Position numbers and translations under genes: made by a program. From NCBI GenBank assembly GCA_023954855.1, contig JAGSGY010000029.1, forward strand, positions 1 through 57,129: a DNA stretch of 57,129 nt. Direction: 5' to 3'. How positions within the stretch are numbered: position 1 is the first letter of the stretch; every line of letters begins with the position of its first letter. The notes under the pieces are model-generated. The model was given only the letters and a program-made list of their open reading frames with translations. It was not told where the DNA came from and ran no database searches. The DNA is from Pseudomonadota bacterium (GTDB lineage Bacteria; Myxococcota_A; UBA796; GCA-2862545). Of this stretch, positions 8,185 to 17,728 are shown piece by piece.

Positions 8185-10533
8185 TCAGCGCGCGATCTCC
8201 GTCACGTCAACCTGAACCCAAGCACCCGGATTTCCGTTGTCGTCCATCCACGGTTGCGCGCTCACCCGCGCTTTGAGTCCGGTGGTACGCGAGCCAGGCA
8301 CCGTCGGGAGCGACGGCAGAGCCACCACCGGCTCCTTGCCAGGCAGCGCGGCGAGAACGAAGCCCGTGCCCAGACCGACGCCGGAGCCAATCAAGGTGGA
8401 CGCGATCAGCGGGTCCCAGTCGTTCTTGTCGTACAGCGCGATGACACCGAACAGACCACCGGCAGCCGCACCCATCAGGCCCGTACCGTTGATCACACCC
8501 ATGTCACGCCAGCCTGGCTCCCAGCCAATGCCCTGCGCGGCGCCCGCAATCACCATGGTGCCGTTGCCGGCGACCAGCGTGCTCAGCCAGACTTCGTCGG
8601 CATCCGCACCCGCAAGCTGCGAGCCCCAGGCGCCGCCCCAGCTGCCCCAACCACCGGCGGAGAGCAGCATCATCGAGCCGGCCGGGTCGACATCGAGTAC
8701 CGGCGACATACCGAGGGTCACGAGGCTTCCCGCGCCGGCCGCTGAGAGCGCGTAGCCGATGGGCTTGGTCGATCCGGGCTGCCCCTCAGAGCTGTTGGCC
8801 CACATGCTCCAGCCGACGGCTTGGTAGGCGGTCCACGACTCAAGCACTGCGGCCAGAGCGGCGTCGTTGGCGTCAAACTCGTCGTAGAGCGGTGTCACCG
8901 AAGCACCGAGCACCTGGCCAGCCACGCCGCCAGCGAGCATGGGGGCCACGACACCACGGCGGTGCTCGTACTTGCCGAGCGACAGCGGAATGCCTGCACC
9001 GAGCGCAGAACCCGCGGCCCAGCCAGCCGTCTGAAAGCCCACACCGCGTGGCGAGGGCTGCCCAATCGCGCTCATTCCGACAGCGCTGATGTAGCCGAGG
9101 CCCGCGCCGAGACGAAGTCCACCACTGATCTGACGAGCGTCGGGGTTGTCGCTGAACAGCAGCGGTGCCCAGCCGCCAATCCAGGCGCCATGACCCAAGG
9201 AGAGGCCAAGGGTTGTGGCCTTGGGGGCATCGATACCGGTGCGGTTCGCGAGAGCGGCGACACCGCCGAAGGCCGCGGCACCGGCCATCTCGATGGGCGC
9301 GCTGATGGTGCGGCGTCCCTTGCGACGCGCATTGGGAATGCCATCACCCGTCAGGTCCAGGTCGGTGTGCAGCCCAGGAATCATCGCGGCCACGCCTGCG
9401 CCAGCCTGCCAACCGACCGCACTCGCGAGAGCGAAGCGCCCCTGGTCTCCGATGTCAGCGGCCTTGGGGGCGGCCAGACTCGAGATGCCGACACCGGCCA
9501 TGGTTCCGGCCAGTGTCGCCGCGTGAATACGCTCGCGCGCACCGTCATCTCCGAGCGGGATGAAGGTCCGCGCCAGCTGAGCACCGTAGAAGCCGCCAAG
9601 CGCCGTGCCGCTGTACATCAACGCCACCTCGTCGCGGGTGTAGTCGCGACGACGGCTGAGCATGTAGGCGACCGTGGAGCCGGCGACGGCACCGCCGATA
9701 GCCCCCGCAACGGGTCCTTCGTATGTGTGTCCCGTTTCGCTCTCCTCGAGCGCCTCGCCGATCAGGTAGCCGGTCTCGGCGCCCGCAAAGCCGCCGTACA
9801 GCGTGCCGAAGGCAATCAAGGCCGAGTCACCCGTTCCGGGAGCATTCGGTTCCCGTCGCACATCCGCGGCCGTGGGCACATCGGGAGTCGTACCCACCGC
9901 TGGCGCCACGGGGCGCGGCACAGAAGCAGCCTGCGGAGCCACCGGTGCCGGTGCCGCCACCGGGAGGGCGACAGGCTTCGGCGCACCGGCAGGGAGGGCA
10001 GCGACGTCGCCGGTTGACGCGGCAGCTGACGCATCGGCAGCCGTCTCGCCGGACGCCTCTTCCGCTGAAGCAACCGCGACGTCGGCAGCGGGGCCGTCCA
10101 TCTCGGCGACAGCGGCGTCAACTGGGGCATCCGCGTCGACAGCAGGCGCATCCGTCTGGGCGATCGCCGCCTCAACCGGAGCGGCCGGGCTCTCGGTGCC
10201 AGCGACGGGGGCGGGGTAGGTGCCCTGGCAGCCCTCGCCATAGATCATCTTCCAGGCATCCCAGCTGCGCTCGAGCCGAACGACGCACTCCCCGCTGTTC
10301 AGCTCGACGCGGTTCCGACGGCCGTCCACGAGCTTCCACCCATGCGGGTAGAGCCGCGCCACAGTCGAGGCGAGGTTGTCGGCGAAGAGCACGACCGTGG
10401 GATCCTCGGCGCCAGCCACCACCGCCGACACGGCGTCTTCGAGTTCATCGTCCGAGACCGAGACTTCGGCCGCACCGGCGACGACGGGCAAGCAGAGAAA
10501 CGAGAGCGTCAGTAGGGTGGAAATGGGTCGCAT
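8185..10533 (-). CDS. Glycine-rich multi-segment exported protein, paralogue of the one at 44406-46664
   Basis: 782 residues, not a family I recognise by name. A signal peptide (residues 1-21) is followed by a small domain with a probable disulfide (Cys83, Cys102), then an Ala/Pro-rich linker (~105-225). Residues ~235-740 contain many repeats of a 20-25-residue Gly/Ala-rich hydrophobic segment ending in short polar turns, like stacked glycine zippers. The C-terminal tail is ...WVQVDVTEIAR. The Gly-rich part aligns by eye with the 44406-46664 protein (shared LSP..DV.P, GxWGGxxG and terminal V.V.E patterns). An AGGAGG ribosome site precedes the ATG at 10533. It lies 157 bases downstream of a kinase gene on the same strand, and the paralogue has the same arrangement. 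It may form a membrane-embedded or pore-like assembly; that is inference. Confidence 0.7.
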   Translation of the reverse strand: MRPISTLLTLSFLCLPVVAGAAEVSVSDDELEDAVSAVVAGAEDPTVVLFADNLASTVARLYPHGWKLVDGRRNRVELNSGECVVRLERSWDAWKMIYGEGCQGTYPAPVAGTESPAAPVEAAIAQTDAPAVDADAPVDAAVAEMDGPAADVAVASAEEASGETAADASAAASTGDVAALPAGAPKPVALPVAAPAPVAPQAASVPRPVAPAVGTTPDVPTAADVRREPNAPGTGDSALIAFGTLYGGFAGAETGYLIGEALEESETGHTYEGPVAGAIGGAVAGSTVAYMLSRRRDYTRDEVALMYSGTALGGFYGAQLARTFIPLGDDGARERIHAATLAGTMAGVGISSLAAPKAADIGDQGRFALASAVGWQAGAGVAAMIPGLHTDLDLTGDGIPNARRKGRRTISAPIEMAGAAAFGGVAALANRTGIDAPKATTLGLSLGHGAWIGGWAPLLFSDNPDARQISGGLRLGAGLGYISAVGMSAIGQPSPRGVGFQTAGWAAGSALGAGIPLSLGKYEHRRGVVAPMLAGGVAGQVLGASVTPLYDEFDANDAALAAVLESWTAYQAVGWSMWANSSEGQPGSTKPIGYALSAAGAGSLVTLGMSPVLDVDPAGSMMLLSAGGWGSWGGAWGSQLAGADADEVWLSTLVAGNGTMVIAGAAQGIGWEPGWRDMGVINGTGLMGAAAGGLFGVIALYDKNDWDPLIASTLIGSGVGLGTGFVLAALPGKEPVVALPSLPTVPGSRTTGLKARVSAQPWMDDNGNPGAWVQVDVTEIAR

Positions 10534-10690
10534 GAGTGAACCTCCTGCCCACTACAAAGCAAGGCCCATGCCACCCGAGGACGCCGTGTTCATCGGCATC
10601 TCCACATCTCGCCACGCGCTAGACGTCCACGATCAGCTACACGCCGTCATCAAGACGGGACACCATGCCTTCGAAGCCCTCTGCCAGCGG

Positions 10691-12547
10691 TCAGCGCACC
10701 GCGTCCGGGTCGAGAAAGCCCGAGATCCGCTCGGACTTACCGATGCGCTCGGTCCCCACATCCTCGATGGGATTGAGGTCGAGCAGCGCCTTCCGAATCA
10801 GGTCACTCGTGCGCGGATCCGCCTCGGGAGCCGCCCAGATCGAGTCGTGTGGGATGCGGCCGGTAATCGCGAAGAGCCGAAGACCACTCGTGTCAATGCC
10901 GCGCTCACCCGCCGTCGAGAAGTTGTGCGAGAAGGTGCCGCCGAGCCGGCAGTCCCCTGCGTTCAGGTCGCGGAGCACCGCTTCGTGGTCACCGGAGAGG
11001 CGGGTCACGAAGTCGTGCTCGGGGTCGAAGCCCGCATCCTCGATGTGCTTGCGCGGCAGCTTGTAGCCGGTGTTCGAGAGGTTGTTGGCGTAGCAGACCG
11101 TCGAACCCACGAGCTCACCTAGGCTGGTCGCCGGGTCCGACCCGCGAATCACCAGGTACCCGTCGACCGTCGTGCTTCCGTCTACGACCTTGAGGGCCAG
11201 TTCCTGAATCTCGGGGTCGGCGGCGAGGGTGGCCTGCCCGGCCCGATACGGCAGGACCGCGTAGTGATCGGTACCGGCTACGATGCGGTCGCTGACGTCC
11301 TGATAGCTCTCGCCCACCTCGAAGATCACCTGCCGACCGAGCTCTCGCTCGAGGTAGTCGCGCAGCGGTTCGTTCTCTTCGAGCAGCACGGCCGCATCGA
11401 CGGTCGGCGACAGCAAGACAGTGACCGGGCTGGTGTCGACCGGTGTGGACGTCGCCCACACCCCCACACCGAGCGCGACAGCGGCAGCGGACCAGAGTCC
11501 CATCGCCAGTGGCAACACCCACGGGCGAGAGGCTGGCGTGGCCACCTCCATGGTTCCGGTCGGTTCGTCTTCAATGACGGGCGCGCGAAACAAGCCGGTG
11601 GTGAGCAGGGTCTCGGAGGTGTCGTCTCCGACCGAGTGGTTTCCGAGCACCATCACGTCCGAGCCGACGCCATCAAAGGACTCGGCCATGGTGCGCGTGC
11701 CCATGTAGGCGATGGCCCATTCCCGAAGGGAAGGTCCCGGCACATCGAGACCCCGCAGGCCCTGAGCGAGGGATGCGCCATTCGGGCGCTGCTTGTCATC
11801 CCAGGCCGCAGCGCGCGCAATCCACTCGTACAGCGGGCTGTCCCGATGCTCGCCAATCGCGGTCTCGAGGTTGGTGACGTGAGCCGCCTCGTCCCAGCCC
11901 AGCCGCGGCGGAAGCTCGCCGGTGAGCAGATGAAGCAGCGTCACGCCGAGCGAGTAGATGTCGCCCGCGTGTCCATCATCCTCGCGCGCCCATCGCTGCG
12001 GAGACATGTAGGCCAAGGTTCCCGCGACCTCACCGTCCATCGTGCGCGTCTCGCGGGCCTCGAAGCGGGCCTGGGCCACGCCGAGATCGAGCAGGCGCGC
12101 CCGACCCGAAGCCTCGACCATGATGTTGTGCGGCTTCACGTCGCGGTGCACGACATCGAGCGGCTCACTGGTCTCGGGATGCACGTGGTGGTGCAGCGCG
12201 TACAGCAACTCGGCGATCTGCGCACCGACCTCGGCCACGACCGACGGGGGTAAGCCCCCAACCCGGATCGGCTCGTTCAGGGCGACGCCATCCACGAAGC
12301 CCATGACCACGGCCCAGCGGTCGTCGATGCGATGAATGCCGTAGACCGGGACGATGCCCGGGAGGTCGACCAGCGCGAGCAGCCGGGCCTCGTCTCGGAA
12401 GCGCTGCACGGCGCGACTATCGCTCGACATCTCGCGAGACAGGAGCTTCACCGCCACGCGGCTCACGAGTCCGTCCGGGCTGCGCATGCGCCCGAGAAAA
12501 ACCGTGCCGAAGGCCCCCTGGCCAATGACCTGATCGAGGTGAAGCAT
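10691..12547 (-). CDS. Transmembrane Ser/Thr protein kinase fused to a PhnD-like phosphonate-binding domain
   Basis: 618 residues. Residues 1-265 are a Hanks-type kinase: glycine loop GQGAFGTVF, VAVKLL lysine, HRDVKPHN catalytic loop near 133, DLG in place of DFG, and GTLAYMSPQRW activation segment. One transmembrane helix lies at ~342-364. Residues ~372-615 match the periplasmic PhnD/phosphonate ABC-binding fold (VTVLLSPT start, ELVGSTVCY, ...NAGDCRLGG, DSIWAAPEADP). This gives a cytoplasmic kinase with an external ligand-binding sensor. Phosphonate or phosphite-like ligands are suggested by family only; PhnD folds also bind other anions. A TAGCGT box lies 6 nt before the ATG with no Shine-Dalgarno, so the message may be leaderless. 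The glycine-rich gene follows on the same strand. Confidence 0.85.
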   Translation of the reverse strand: MLHLDQVIGQGAFGTVFLGRMRSPDGLVSRVAVKLLSREMSSDSRAVQRFRDEARLLALVDLPGIVPVYGIHRIDDRWAVVMGFVDGVALNEPIRVGGLPPSVVAEVGAQIAELLYALHHHVHPETSEPLDVVHRDVKPHNIMVEASGRARLLDLGVAQARFEARETRTMDGEVAGTLAYMSPQRWAREDDGHAGDIYSLGVTLLHLLTGELPPRLGWDEAAHVTNLETAIGEHRDSPLYEWIARAAAWDDKQRPNGASLAQGLRGLDVPGPSLREWAIAYMGTRTMAESFDGVGSDVMVLGNHSVGDDTSETLLTTGLFRAPVIEDEPTGTMEVATPASRPWVLPLAMGLWSAAAVALGVGVWATSTPVDTSPVTVLLSPTVDAAVLLEENEPLRDYLERELGRQVIFEVGESYQDVSDRIVAGTDHYAVLPYRAGQATLAADPEIQELALKVVDGSTTVDGYLVIRGSDPATSLGELVGSTVCYANNLSNTGYKLPRKHIEDAGFDPEHDFVTRLSGDHEAVLRDLNAGDCRLGGTFSHNFSTAGERGIDTSGLRLFAITGRIPHDSIWAAPEADPRTSDLIRKALLDLNPIEDVGTERIGKSERISGFLDPDAVR

Positions 12548-12673
12548 CGTGAGACGCTAGCCTACCCTCTGCAGCGCGCCACGCCCGTCATGCTTTCACA
12601 CGACGAGCACGCGAACCGTGGACCGATCCGCTATCGTGCCGCTTCGATGCCCCTCACCGCGGAGTGCCAGTCC

Positions 12674-15292
12674 ATGCGCTTGATCGCCATCCTCTCCCTG
12701 CTCATCGCCACTGGCTGCAAGAAGGACGAGCCGCCCACCGGCGAAGGCGTGTTCGCGGAGGGCTGCCCGGCTGAAGGCGGCGCGATGGCCCGACAGATCG
12801 GGATCGATGCCTCGCTTCCTGGCGATGTTGCCGTCGGCACCCGCGGCGACTTCTTGCTCGCCAACGAAGACGTCGCGGTGGTCATCACCGAGCAGGACAA
12901 GGGCTCGACCTACTGGTACTACGGCGGCGTCATCGCCGATGCCGTGGCCATGGACGGCTGCGCCATCGTGACCGAGGACAAGTTCGACGAGCTTCCGCTG
13001 ATCGTCGGCGATCTCAACTTTGCGGACGTCGACCAGTCGGTCCTGCGGGCCTTCAAAGGCACCGAGGTCGAGGTCCTCAACGACGGGGCCGACGGCGAGG
13101 CCGCCATCGTGCGCGTACACGGCACCGACGACACGCACTGGCTGGTCGAGAACGAGCTGCAGTCGAGTGCGGTCGGCAGCGGCGAGCGCCGGCCGATCAG
13201 CGGTCCGTTCGGGCTCGACATGACCGTCGACTACATCTTGCGCCCAGGCTCGAGCGTGATCGAGATCGAGACGACCTACCTCAACACCGGCGAGGACGAG
13301 CTCGACCTGCTCGGTGCTGCCTTGCTCTCGTACGGCCCATCCATGGACCGGCACGCCTTCTCGACCAGCGGCCTGTCGATTGGCGGCTTCAGCATCGACT
13401 CGGGCCTGCCCTGGATCGTGGCGAGTGATGGTGAGGGTGCGTACGCCTACGCCCCCGAAGAAGGCAACCTTGGCTTCATGTACTTCGCCGGCATCTCAGT
13501 GGCCGTGGACCTCGACAGCGCCACCTTCGAGCCCATCGAGCTCAGCCCCGGCGAGGACGACACCCGGCGCTCCTTCTTCGCGATCGGCCCGACGGGAGGC
13601 GGCTCAGCGACGCAGCACCTGCTCGAGGTGAACCCCGAGCCGATCCGCGACACGACCTACACCCTCGAGTGGGTCGAAGGTGACGTGCTCACACCCGACG
13701 GCGACCCCGTGGCCGGGGCGCGAGTGCGTCTCGAGGCCGATGTGGGCGACGGTCCCGGCGTGCTCGACGAGGTCTGGACCAACTCGAGCGGCCACTACCG
13801 CATGCCCGTGCCCGTGTGGGATCCGGATCCGTGGACCTACGGCCTGTACGTCATCGCCGAAGGACGCGACACCACCGCTACGGTCAGCATCACGCCGACG
13901 ACCGGCGCCCAAGACCTGGAGGTGGGCCCCGCCGGCGAGCTTAGCGTCGCATTCACCGAGGATGGCGACCCCGTCCCGGCCCGCCTCGAGCTGCGCCGAG
14001 ACGACGGACTGCGCGCCACCCTGTGGTCCCCAGGTGAGGCCACCCAGGCCATCGCCCCCGGCAGCTGGTCCTACACCCTCACACGCGGCTACGAATACGC
14101 CGTCCAGACCGGCACCGTCGACATCCCCAACGACGGCAGGGCCACGGTGACCGCCGAGCTCGACCGTGTCGTCGACACCCTCGGATGGATGTCCATCGAC
14201 ACCCACGTGCACAGCGAGCACAGCCCGGACAGCCGCGTGCCCTCCGAGGACCAGCTGCTCCACGCGGCCGCGCATGGGCTCGACATCGTGCTGCACACCG
14301 AACACGAGCACATCGTCGATCAGCTCGGAAACGACGTCGCCGCCGGCCTGGGCGAGCACGTGAACAACCTGCTCGGCCAAGAAGTCACCGCCACGATGCC
14401 CGAGCACATGACCATGTTCCCGGTCACGCCAGACGAGTCGTTCCGCGGCGGCTTCATTCCCTGGTACGCCAAGGACATCGACGAGATCTACGCCTTGATG
14501 CACGAGCGGAGCAACGGTGGCATCAACATCCTCAATCACCCCGGCTACATGGACCGGATTGACTGGAACCACGTGACCGCCGAGCCTGGACTCACCGACC
14601 CGACGCTGCTCGGCTGGAACGCCGATGCGGCGGTGTGGAGCTGGGACTTCGAGGGCATCGAGGTGATGAACGGCCACAGCAACCCCTTCGCAGACGGGGG
14701 CAACCGACGCTTCGAGCACTGGCAGAGCCTGCTCAACCAGGGCGTGTCGGTCGTGGCGGCCGGATGTAGCGACGACCACGGCGGCGACCAGACCGGCTTC
14801 GCGCGGACCTACTTCAAGAGCCCCACCGACGCCCCTGCCGAGTTCGAGGCCGACTACGCCGTCGACGCCTACAAGGCTGGCGAGACCATGGCGAGCACCG
14901 GCGCCTTTGCGCGCGTCGACATCAACGGCGCCGGGCCCGGCGACCTCCTGACCGCGAGCGGAGCCCTCAACCTGAACCTGCACATCGAGGCCATCTCCGA
15001 GATCGACGTCACCCACGTCGTCGTCTTCGCCAACTGCGACCAGGTCGCCCGCGTGGATGCGACCGCGCCCGACGGCATCGTGAAGTTCTCGGACGCGGTC
15101 TCGATCACCCTCGACTCAGACACGCAAGTGACCGTCGCCGCGTTCGGCGCGAACCGCTACCCGGACGGCCTGCCGAGCTTCAACCCCAACTCGGTTCCAC
15201 GCGTGCTCACCAACCCGATCTGGGTGGATGCGGACGGCAACGGCGCCTTTGATGCACCCGGCGGTCGGGTCTGCAGCTACGACGTGCGCTGA
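12674..15292 (+). CDS. CehA/McbA-type PHP metallohydrolase lipoprotein
   Basis: 872 residues from the ATG at 12674 (lipobox LLIATGC, Cys15; GGAG nine bases upstream). The open frame extends further left, but that part runs antisense into the kinase gene and lacks a signal. Residues ~30-330 are an extracellular beta-sandwich. Residues ~337-405 resemble a carboxypeptidase regulatory-like domain. Residues ~505-700 carry PHP metal motifs: DTHVHSEHSPD near 508, LHTEHEH near 540, NHPGY near 618, SDDHGG near 697. PHP enzymes hydrolyse phosphoesters or carbamates with a metal cluster; the substrate here is unknown. The gene is divergent from the kinase-PhnD gene and 12 bases from the next gene, so those two are co-transcribed. 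Confidence 0.85.
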   Translation: MRLIAILSLLIATGCKKDEPPTGEGVFAEGCPAEGGAMARQIGIDASLPGDVAVGTRGDFLLANEDVAVVITEQDKGSTYWYYGGVIADAVAMDGCAIVTEDKFDELPLIVGDLNFADVDQSVLRAFKGTEVEVLNDGADGEAAIVRVHGTDDTHWLVENELQSSAVGSGERRPISGPFGLDMTVDYILRPGSSVIEIETTYLNTGEDELDLLGAALLSYGPSMDRHAFSTSGLSIGGFSIDSGLPWIVASDGEGAYAYAPEEGNLGFMYFAGISVAVDLDSATFEPIELSPGEDDTRRSFFAIGPTGGGSATQHLLEVNPEPIRDTTYTLEWVEGDVLTPDGDPVAGARVRLEADVGDGPGVLDEVWTNSSGHYRMPVPVWDPDPWTYGLYVIAEGRDTTATVSITPTTGAQDLEVGPAGELSVAFTEDGDPVPARLELRRDDGLRATLWSPGEATQAIAPGSWSYTLTRGYEYAVQTGTVDIPNDGRATVTAELDRVVDTLGWMSIDTHVHSEHSPDSRVPSEDQLLHAAAHGLDIVLHTEHEHIVDQLGNDVAAGLGEHVNNLLGQEVTATMPEHMTMFPVTPDESFRGGFIPWYAKDIDEIYALMHERSNGGINILNHPGYMDRIDWNHVTAEPGLTDPTLLGWNADAAVWSWDFEGIEVMNGHSNPFADGGNRRFEHWQSLLNQGVSVVAAGCSDDHGGDQTGFARTYFKSPTDAPAEFEADYAVDAYKAGETMASTGAFARVDINGAGPGDLLTASGALNLNLHIEAISEIDVTHVVVFANCDQVARVDATAPDGIVKFSDAVSITLDSDTQVTVAAFGANRYPDGLPSFNPNSVPRVLTNPIWVDADGNGAFDAPGGRVCSYDVR

Positions 15293-15304
15293 GGAGATCG
15301 GCCT

Positions 15305-16582
15305 ATGTACAACCCCGTGGATGTCTGCTGGGGAGCCGATGGTGGCCAGCGACTCGAGGCGTTCTTCCAGTCCCTGCACGCTCGCGACGAAGCCGCGCTG
15401 GTCTCAGCGATGGGCGACGACCTGCACCGATGGAGTCACGAGGACACCGACAGCGCCCCCGAGGCCGCTGAAGCACTCCTCGACCACATTCGGCCACGGA
15501 AGGTCAGCTCAGACGAGGCTCTGAACTGGTGGGCCTTCGAGTTCAACACCGGCTTCGCCTCGTTTCAGGGCATGGCGGAGAGTCTGCGCCGACTCGCGAG
15601 CGACGTCGAGGTGCACGTCTTCTTCGGGCGAACCGGCGAAGCCTTTGGCTGGGTGAGCGACGCCGCGACACCCGCCGATCAGACCCCCTGGAAGCTGCGG
15701 AGCGGCGATCCGCCCAAGCCCCCGTCGGGCAAGGGCGAGCAGAGCCACGCGTGGCGCCGCGCCGTGACCCTCACCAAGGTCAAGCGCGACTTCGATCTGC
15801 ACGCCCACGCCCACCTGATCACGGTCCACCCCACCTCGGAGGCGGGTGTTCACCTGGATCCCACGCCGATACGGGTGGCGGCCGTGGTCTATCCCCCGTG
15901 GGACCGCCTCGTCACCCCCGAGAAGAGGGCCTTTCCACCATTCAAGGGACCGGTACTGGGCCACTACCCCGCATGGAGGAGCCGAGACGCGGACGACCTT
16001 CGACACCTCGGGGGCCTCGATGCTTCACAGCCCGTGAGGGGGGACGCGGACGACATTCGCGAGTTCTTTCGCCTCGCGGAGGCCGGCTTCCCCTCCTACA
16101 TCGACGCGCTCTTCTGCCCTGAGGAGCATGTCCGCCACAGCACCGTCATCGGCGATGCCCTGCGTGCACAGCGGCAGCTCTTCCTGTCGCGCAAGTACCT
16201 GGACCACCTTCGTTCGGCGATCCAGCTGCCGGCGCCGTACCGACCTCGAGACGCCCCAGTCGAAGACGGCCATCCGCCCGCCACCCTGGCTCACACCCTT
16301 CGGTGGGCGTTCATCGCCGCACGCGTGGCGAAGACCGGGGTCCTCAGCGAAGAGCTCTCCACGGATCAGCAAGCGAAGCTCGCGGCCATCGCAGCGGGAG
16401 AGTGGTCCATCGATCGCTTTCGAGAGGAGCACACTTCTGTCCAGTACGCCTTCTTGGACGCGCTACCGATCACGCCGCTGCCCAAGAAGCCGAGCATGGC
16501 CAAGCTGCAGAAGCTCTGCGCCAAGCTGTGCGCGCAGGCCGAGGAGCTGCGACCCCAGCCCGCCTTCGAAGCGCCCACCTGA
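15305..16582 (+). CDS. Unknown protein whose C-terminal half resembles RlaP-type nucleotidyltransferases
   Basis: 425 residues, no signal peptide, ATG with GGAGATCGG upstream. I do not recognise the N-terminal half (residues 1-240), which may hold a FGRTGEAFGWVSDA strand pair. The C-terminal half has two segments like the distal part of RlaP/YcgL-type DNA polymerase beta-superfamily nucleotidyltransferases: an ALFCPEEHVRHSTVIGDALR-like stretch near 268 followed by a LFLSRK motif, and from ~330 a helical LRWAFIAARVAKTG segment followed by AAIAAGEWSIDRF. The usual N-terminal GS...D..D catalytic motif is not visible, so catalytic activity is doubtful. It is in the PHP lipoprotein transcript. Its stop is 3 bases from the convergent stop of the next gene. 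Confidence 0.55.
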   Translation: MYNPVDVCWGADGGQRLEAFFQSLHARDEAALVSAMGDDLHRWSHEDTDSAPEAAEALLDHIRPRKVSSDEALNWWAFEFNTGFASFQGMAESLRRLASDVEVHVFFGRTGEAFGWVSDAATPADQTPWKLRSGDPPKPPSGKGEQSHAWRRAVTLTKVKRDFDLHAHAHLITVHPTSEAGVHLDPTPIRVAAVVYPPWDRLVTPEKRAFPPFKGPVLGHYPAWRSRDADDLRHLGGLDASQPVRGDADDIREFFRLAEAGFPSYIDALFCPEEHVRHSTVIGDALRAQRQLFLSRKYLDHLRSAIQLPAPYRPRDAPVEDGHPPATLAHTLRWAFIAARVAKTGVLSEELSTDQQAKLAAIAAGEWSIDRFREEHTSVQYAFLDALPITPLPKKPSMAKLQKLCAKLCAQAEELRPQPAFEAPT

Positions 16583-16585
16583 GCC

Positions 16586-17728
16586 CTACGGAAGGGTGAG
16601 CGATGTCGTTCGCTCGCGGATCACGGGCACATCGCCGCGCTCACGTCCGGTCGCATAGCCTCCCCGCTCGTACTCACGGTAGGCCAGCGAGCCGGTGCCG
16701 TCCTCGAAGCCGTCCGGATCGGTGAAGCCGATGGGCAGCGTGCCCTGCCAACCCGCGGGCATGCGCACGGTCCAGGCGTGCGAGAGCGGAGGCGTGGAGG
16801 ACACCGCGGTGAGTTCCAGTGCATCGGTCTGGGCGTCGCCGAGCGCATCGACCACGAAGCCGGCGGAGGTGCTCGACAGCGTTGCCGGGGCGGCAATCAG
16901 CGAGTCCTCGAGATCGACGGTCAGCTGGTCCCCGGCCTGCACGCGTGCGGACCAGAGCAGGTCGTCGTCTTCCTCTCGTGTCGAGACCTCGGTCACGCCT
17001 TCGAGCCCGAGGCCGGGGGGAAAGCGGAACACCGTCGTGAACGGCACGCTGGAGTGCAGCTCGTAGTGAAGCCACCGGCCCATCTGCATGCGGGTGACCA
17101 CCGCACCTGAGAAGGGACCGTCGACGTCGACTTGAACGGCCTCCCAGTCGTCACGCCACGGCCCATCGAGGCGAAGGGTCTGCCCACCGAGCTCGTCGAC
17201 CTCGCGTGCATCGAGTCGCTGAAAGGCGAAGGGCAGTCCCGCGCCGTCGAGGGCCATCGCCACCGGAGTGACTGCGCCCTCGCACTGAGAGAGGCGCACC
17301 CGCACTGTCAGCGGGCCCTCCATCGGTCCCAGACCGCACTCGAACAAGCCCATCCACAGGCTCTCGCCGCCCGGCGGAAGCTCACTGGCCTCGAGAAGCA
17401 CCTCTGCGGACTCTGCAGGAGGGTCCGGCGACGGGTCCCACGGCCGCACACCGTCGAAGACCAGGGCGTCCCCGGGCCGCACGTCAACCACCGACTCGGA
17501 CCAGATGTAGGTCACCGGGTCGTTGTGCTCGGCAGTGACCGTGACGACATCCCCGCGCTCCACTTCAGAGAGCCAGGCGCTGCCGTCGTCACCGGTGGTG
17601 GTGACCGAGCGAGCGGTGCCCTCGGCATCGTGGACCGACACCTGCATCGGACGCTCTGCGGTCCCGAGCGTCTGCACGTGCACATCGGTGGAGCACCCAC
17701 CAAGCAGCAGGACCAGGGCGACCCTCAC
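16586..17728 (-). CDS. Hypothetical lipoprotein coupled to hemJ
   Basis: 380 residues from a GTG at 17728 that overlaps the hemJ stop as GTGA. This start gives a clean lipoprotein signal (VRVALVLLLGGC), whereas the longer open frame runs antisense-like through hemJ. The mature chain is beta-rich. Near residues 20-65 there is a carboxypeptidase-regulatory or Ig-like segment (MQVSVHDAEGTARSVTTTGD). No catalytic motif is visible and I do not recognise a family. It is probably a periplasmic or outer-membrane-anchored beta-sandwich protein. Tight coupling to hemJ suggests co-translation but not a shared function. Confidence 0.7.
   Translation of the reverse strand: MRVALVLLLGGCSTDVHVQTLGTAERPMQVSVHDAEGTARSVTTTGDDGSAWLSEVERGDVVTVTAEHNDPVTYIWSESVVDVRPGDALVFDGVRPWDPSPDPPAESAEVLLEASELPPGGESLWMGLFECGLGPMEGPLTVRVRLSQCEGAVTPVAMALDGAGLPFAFQRLDAREVDELGGQTLRLDGPWRDDWEAVQVDVDGPFSGAVVTRMQMGRWLHYELHSSVPFTTVFRFPPGLGLEGVTEVSTREEDDDLLWSARVQAGDQLTVDLEDSLIAAPATLSSTSAGFVVDALGDAQTDALELTAVSSTPPLSHAWTVRMPAGWQGTLPIGFTDPDGFEDGTGSLAYREYERGGYATGRERGDVPVIRERTTSLTLP

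Noticed and set aside
13604-15016. Long antisense frame within the PHP lipoprotein gene
   Set aside because: Mirrors the coding strand in composition; no motif and no start context. The plus-strand gene has clear metal-binding motifs.
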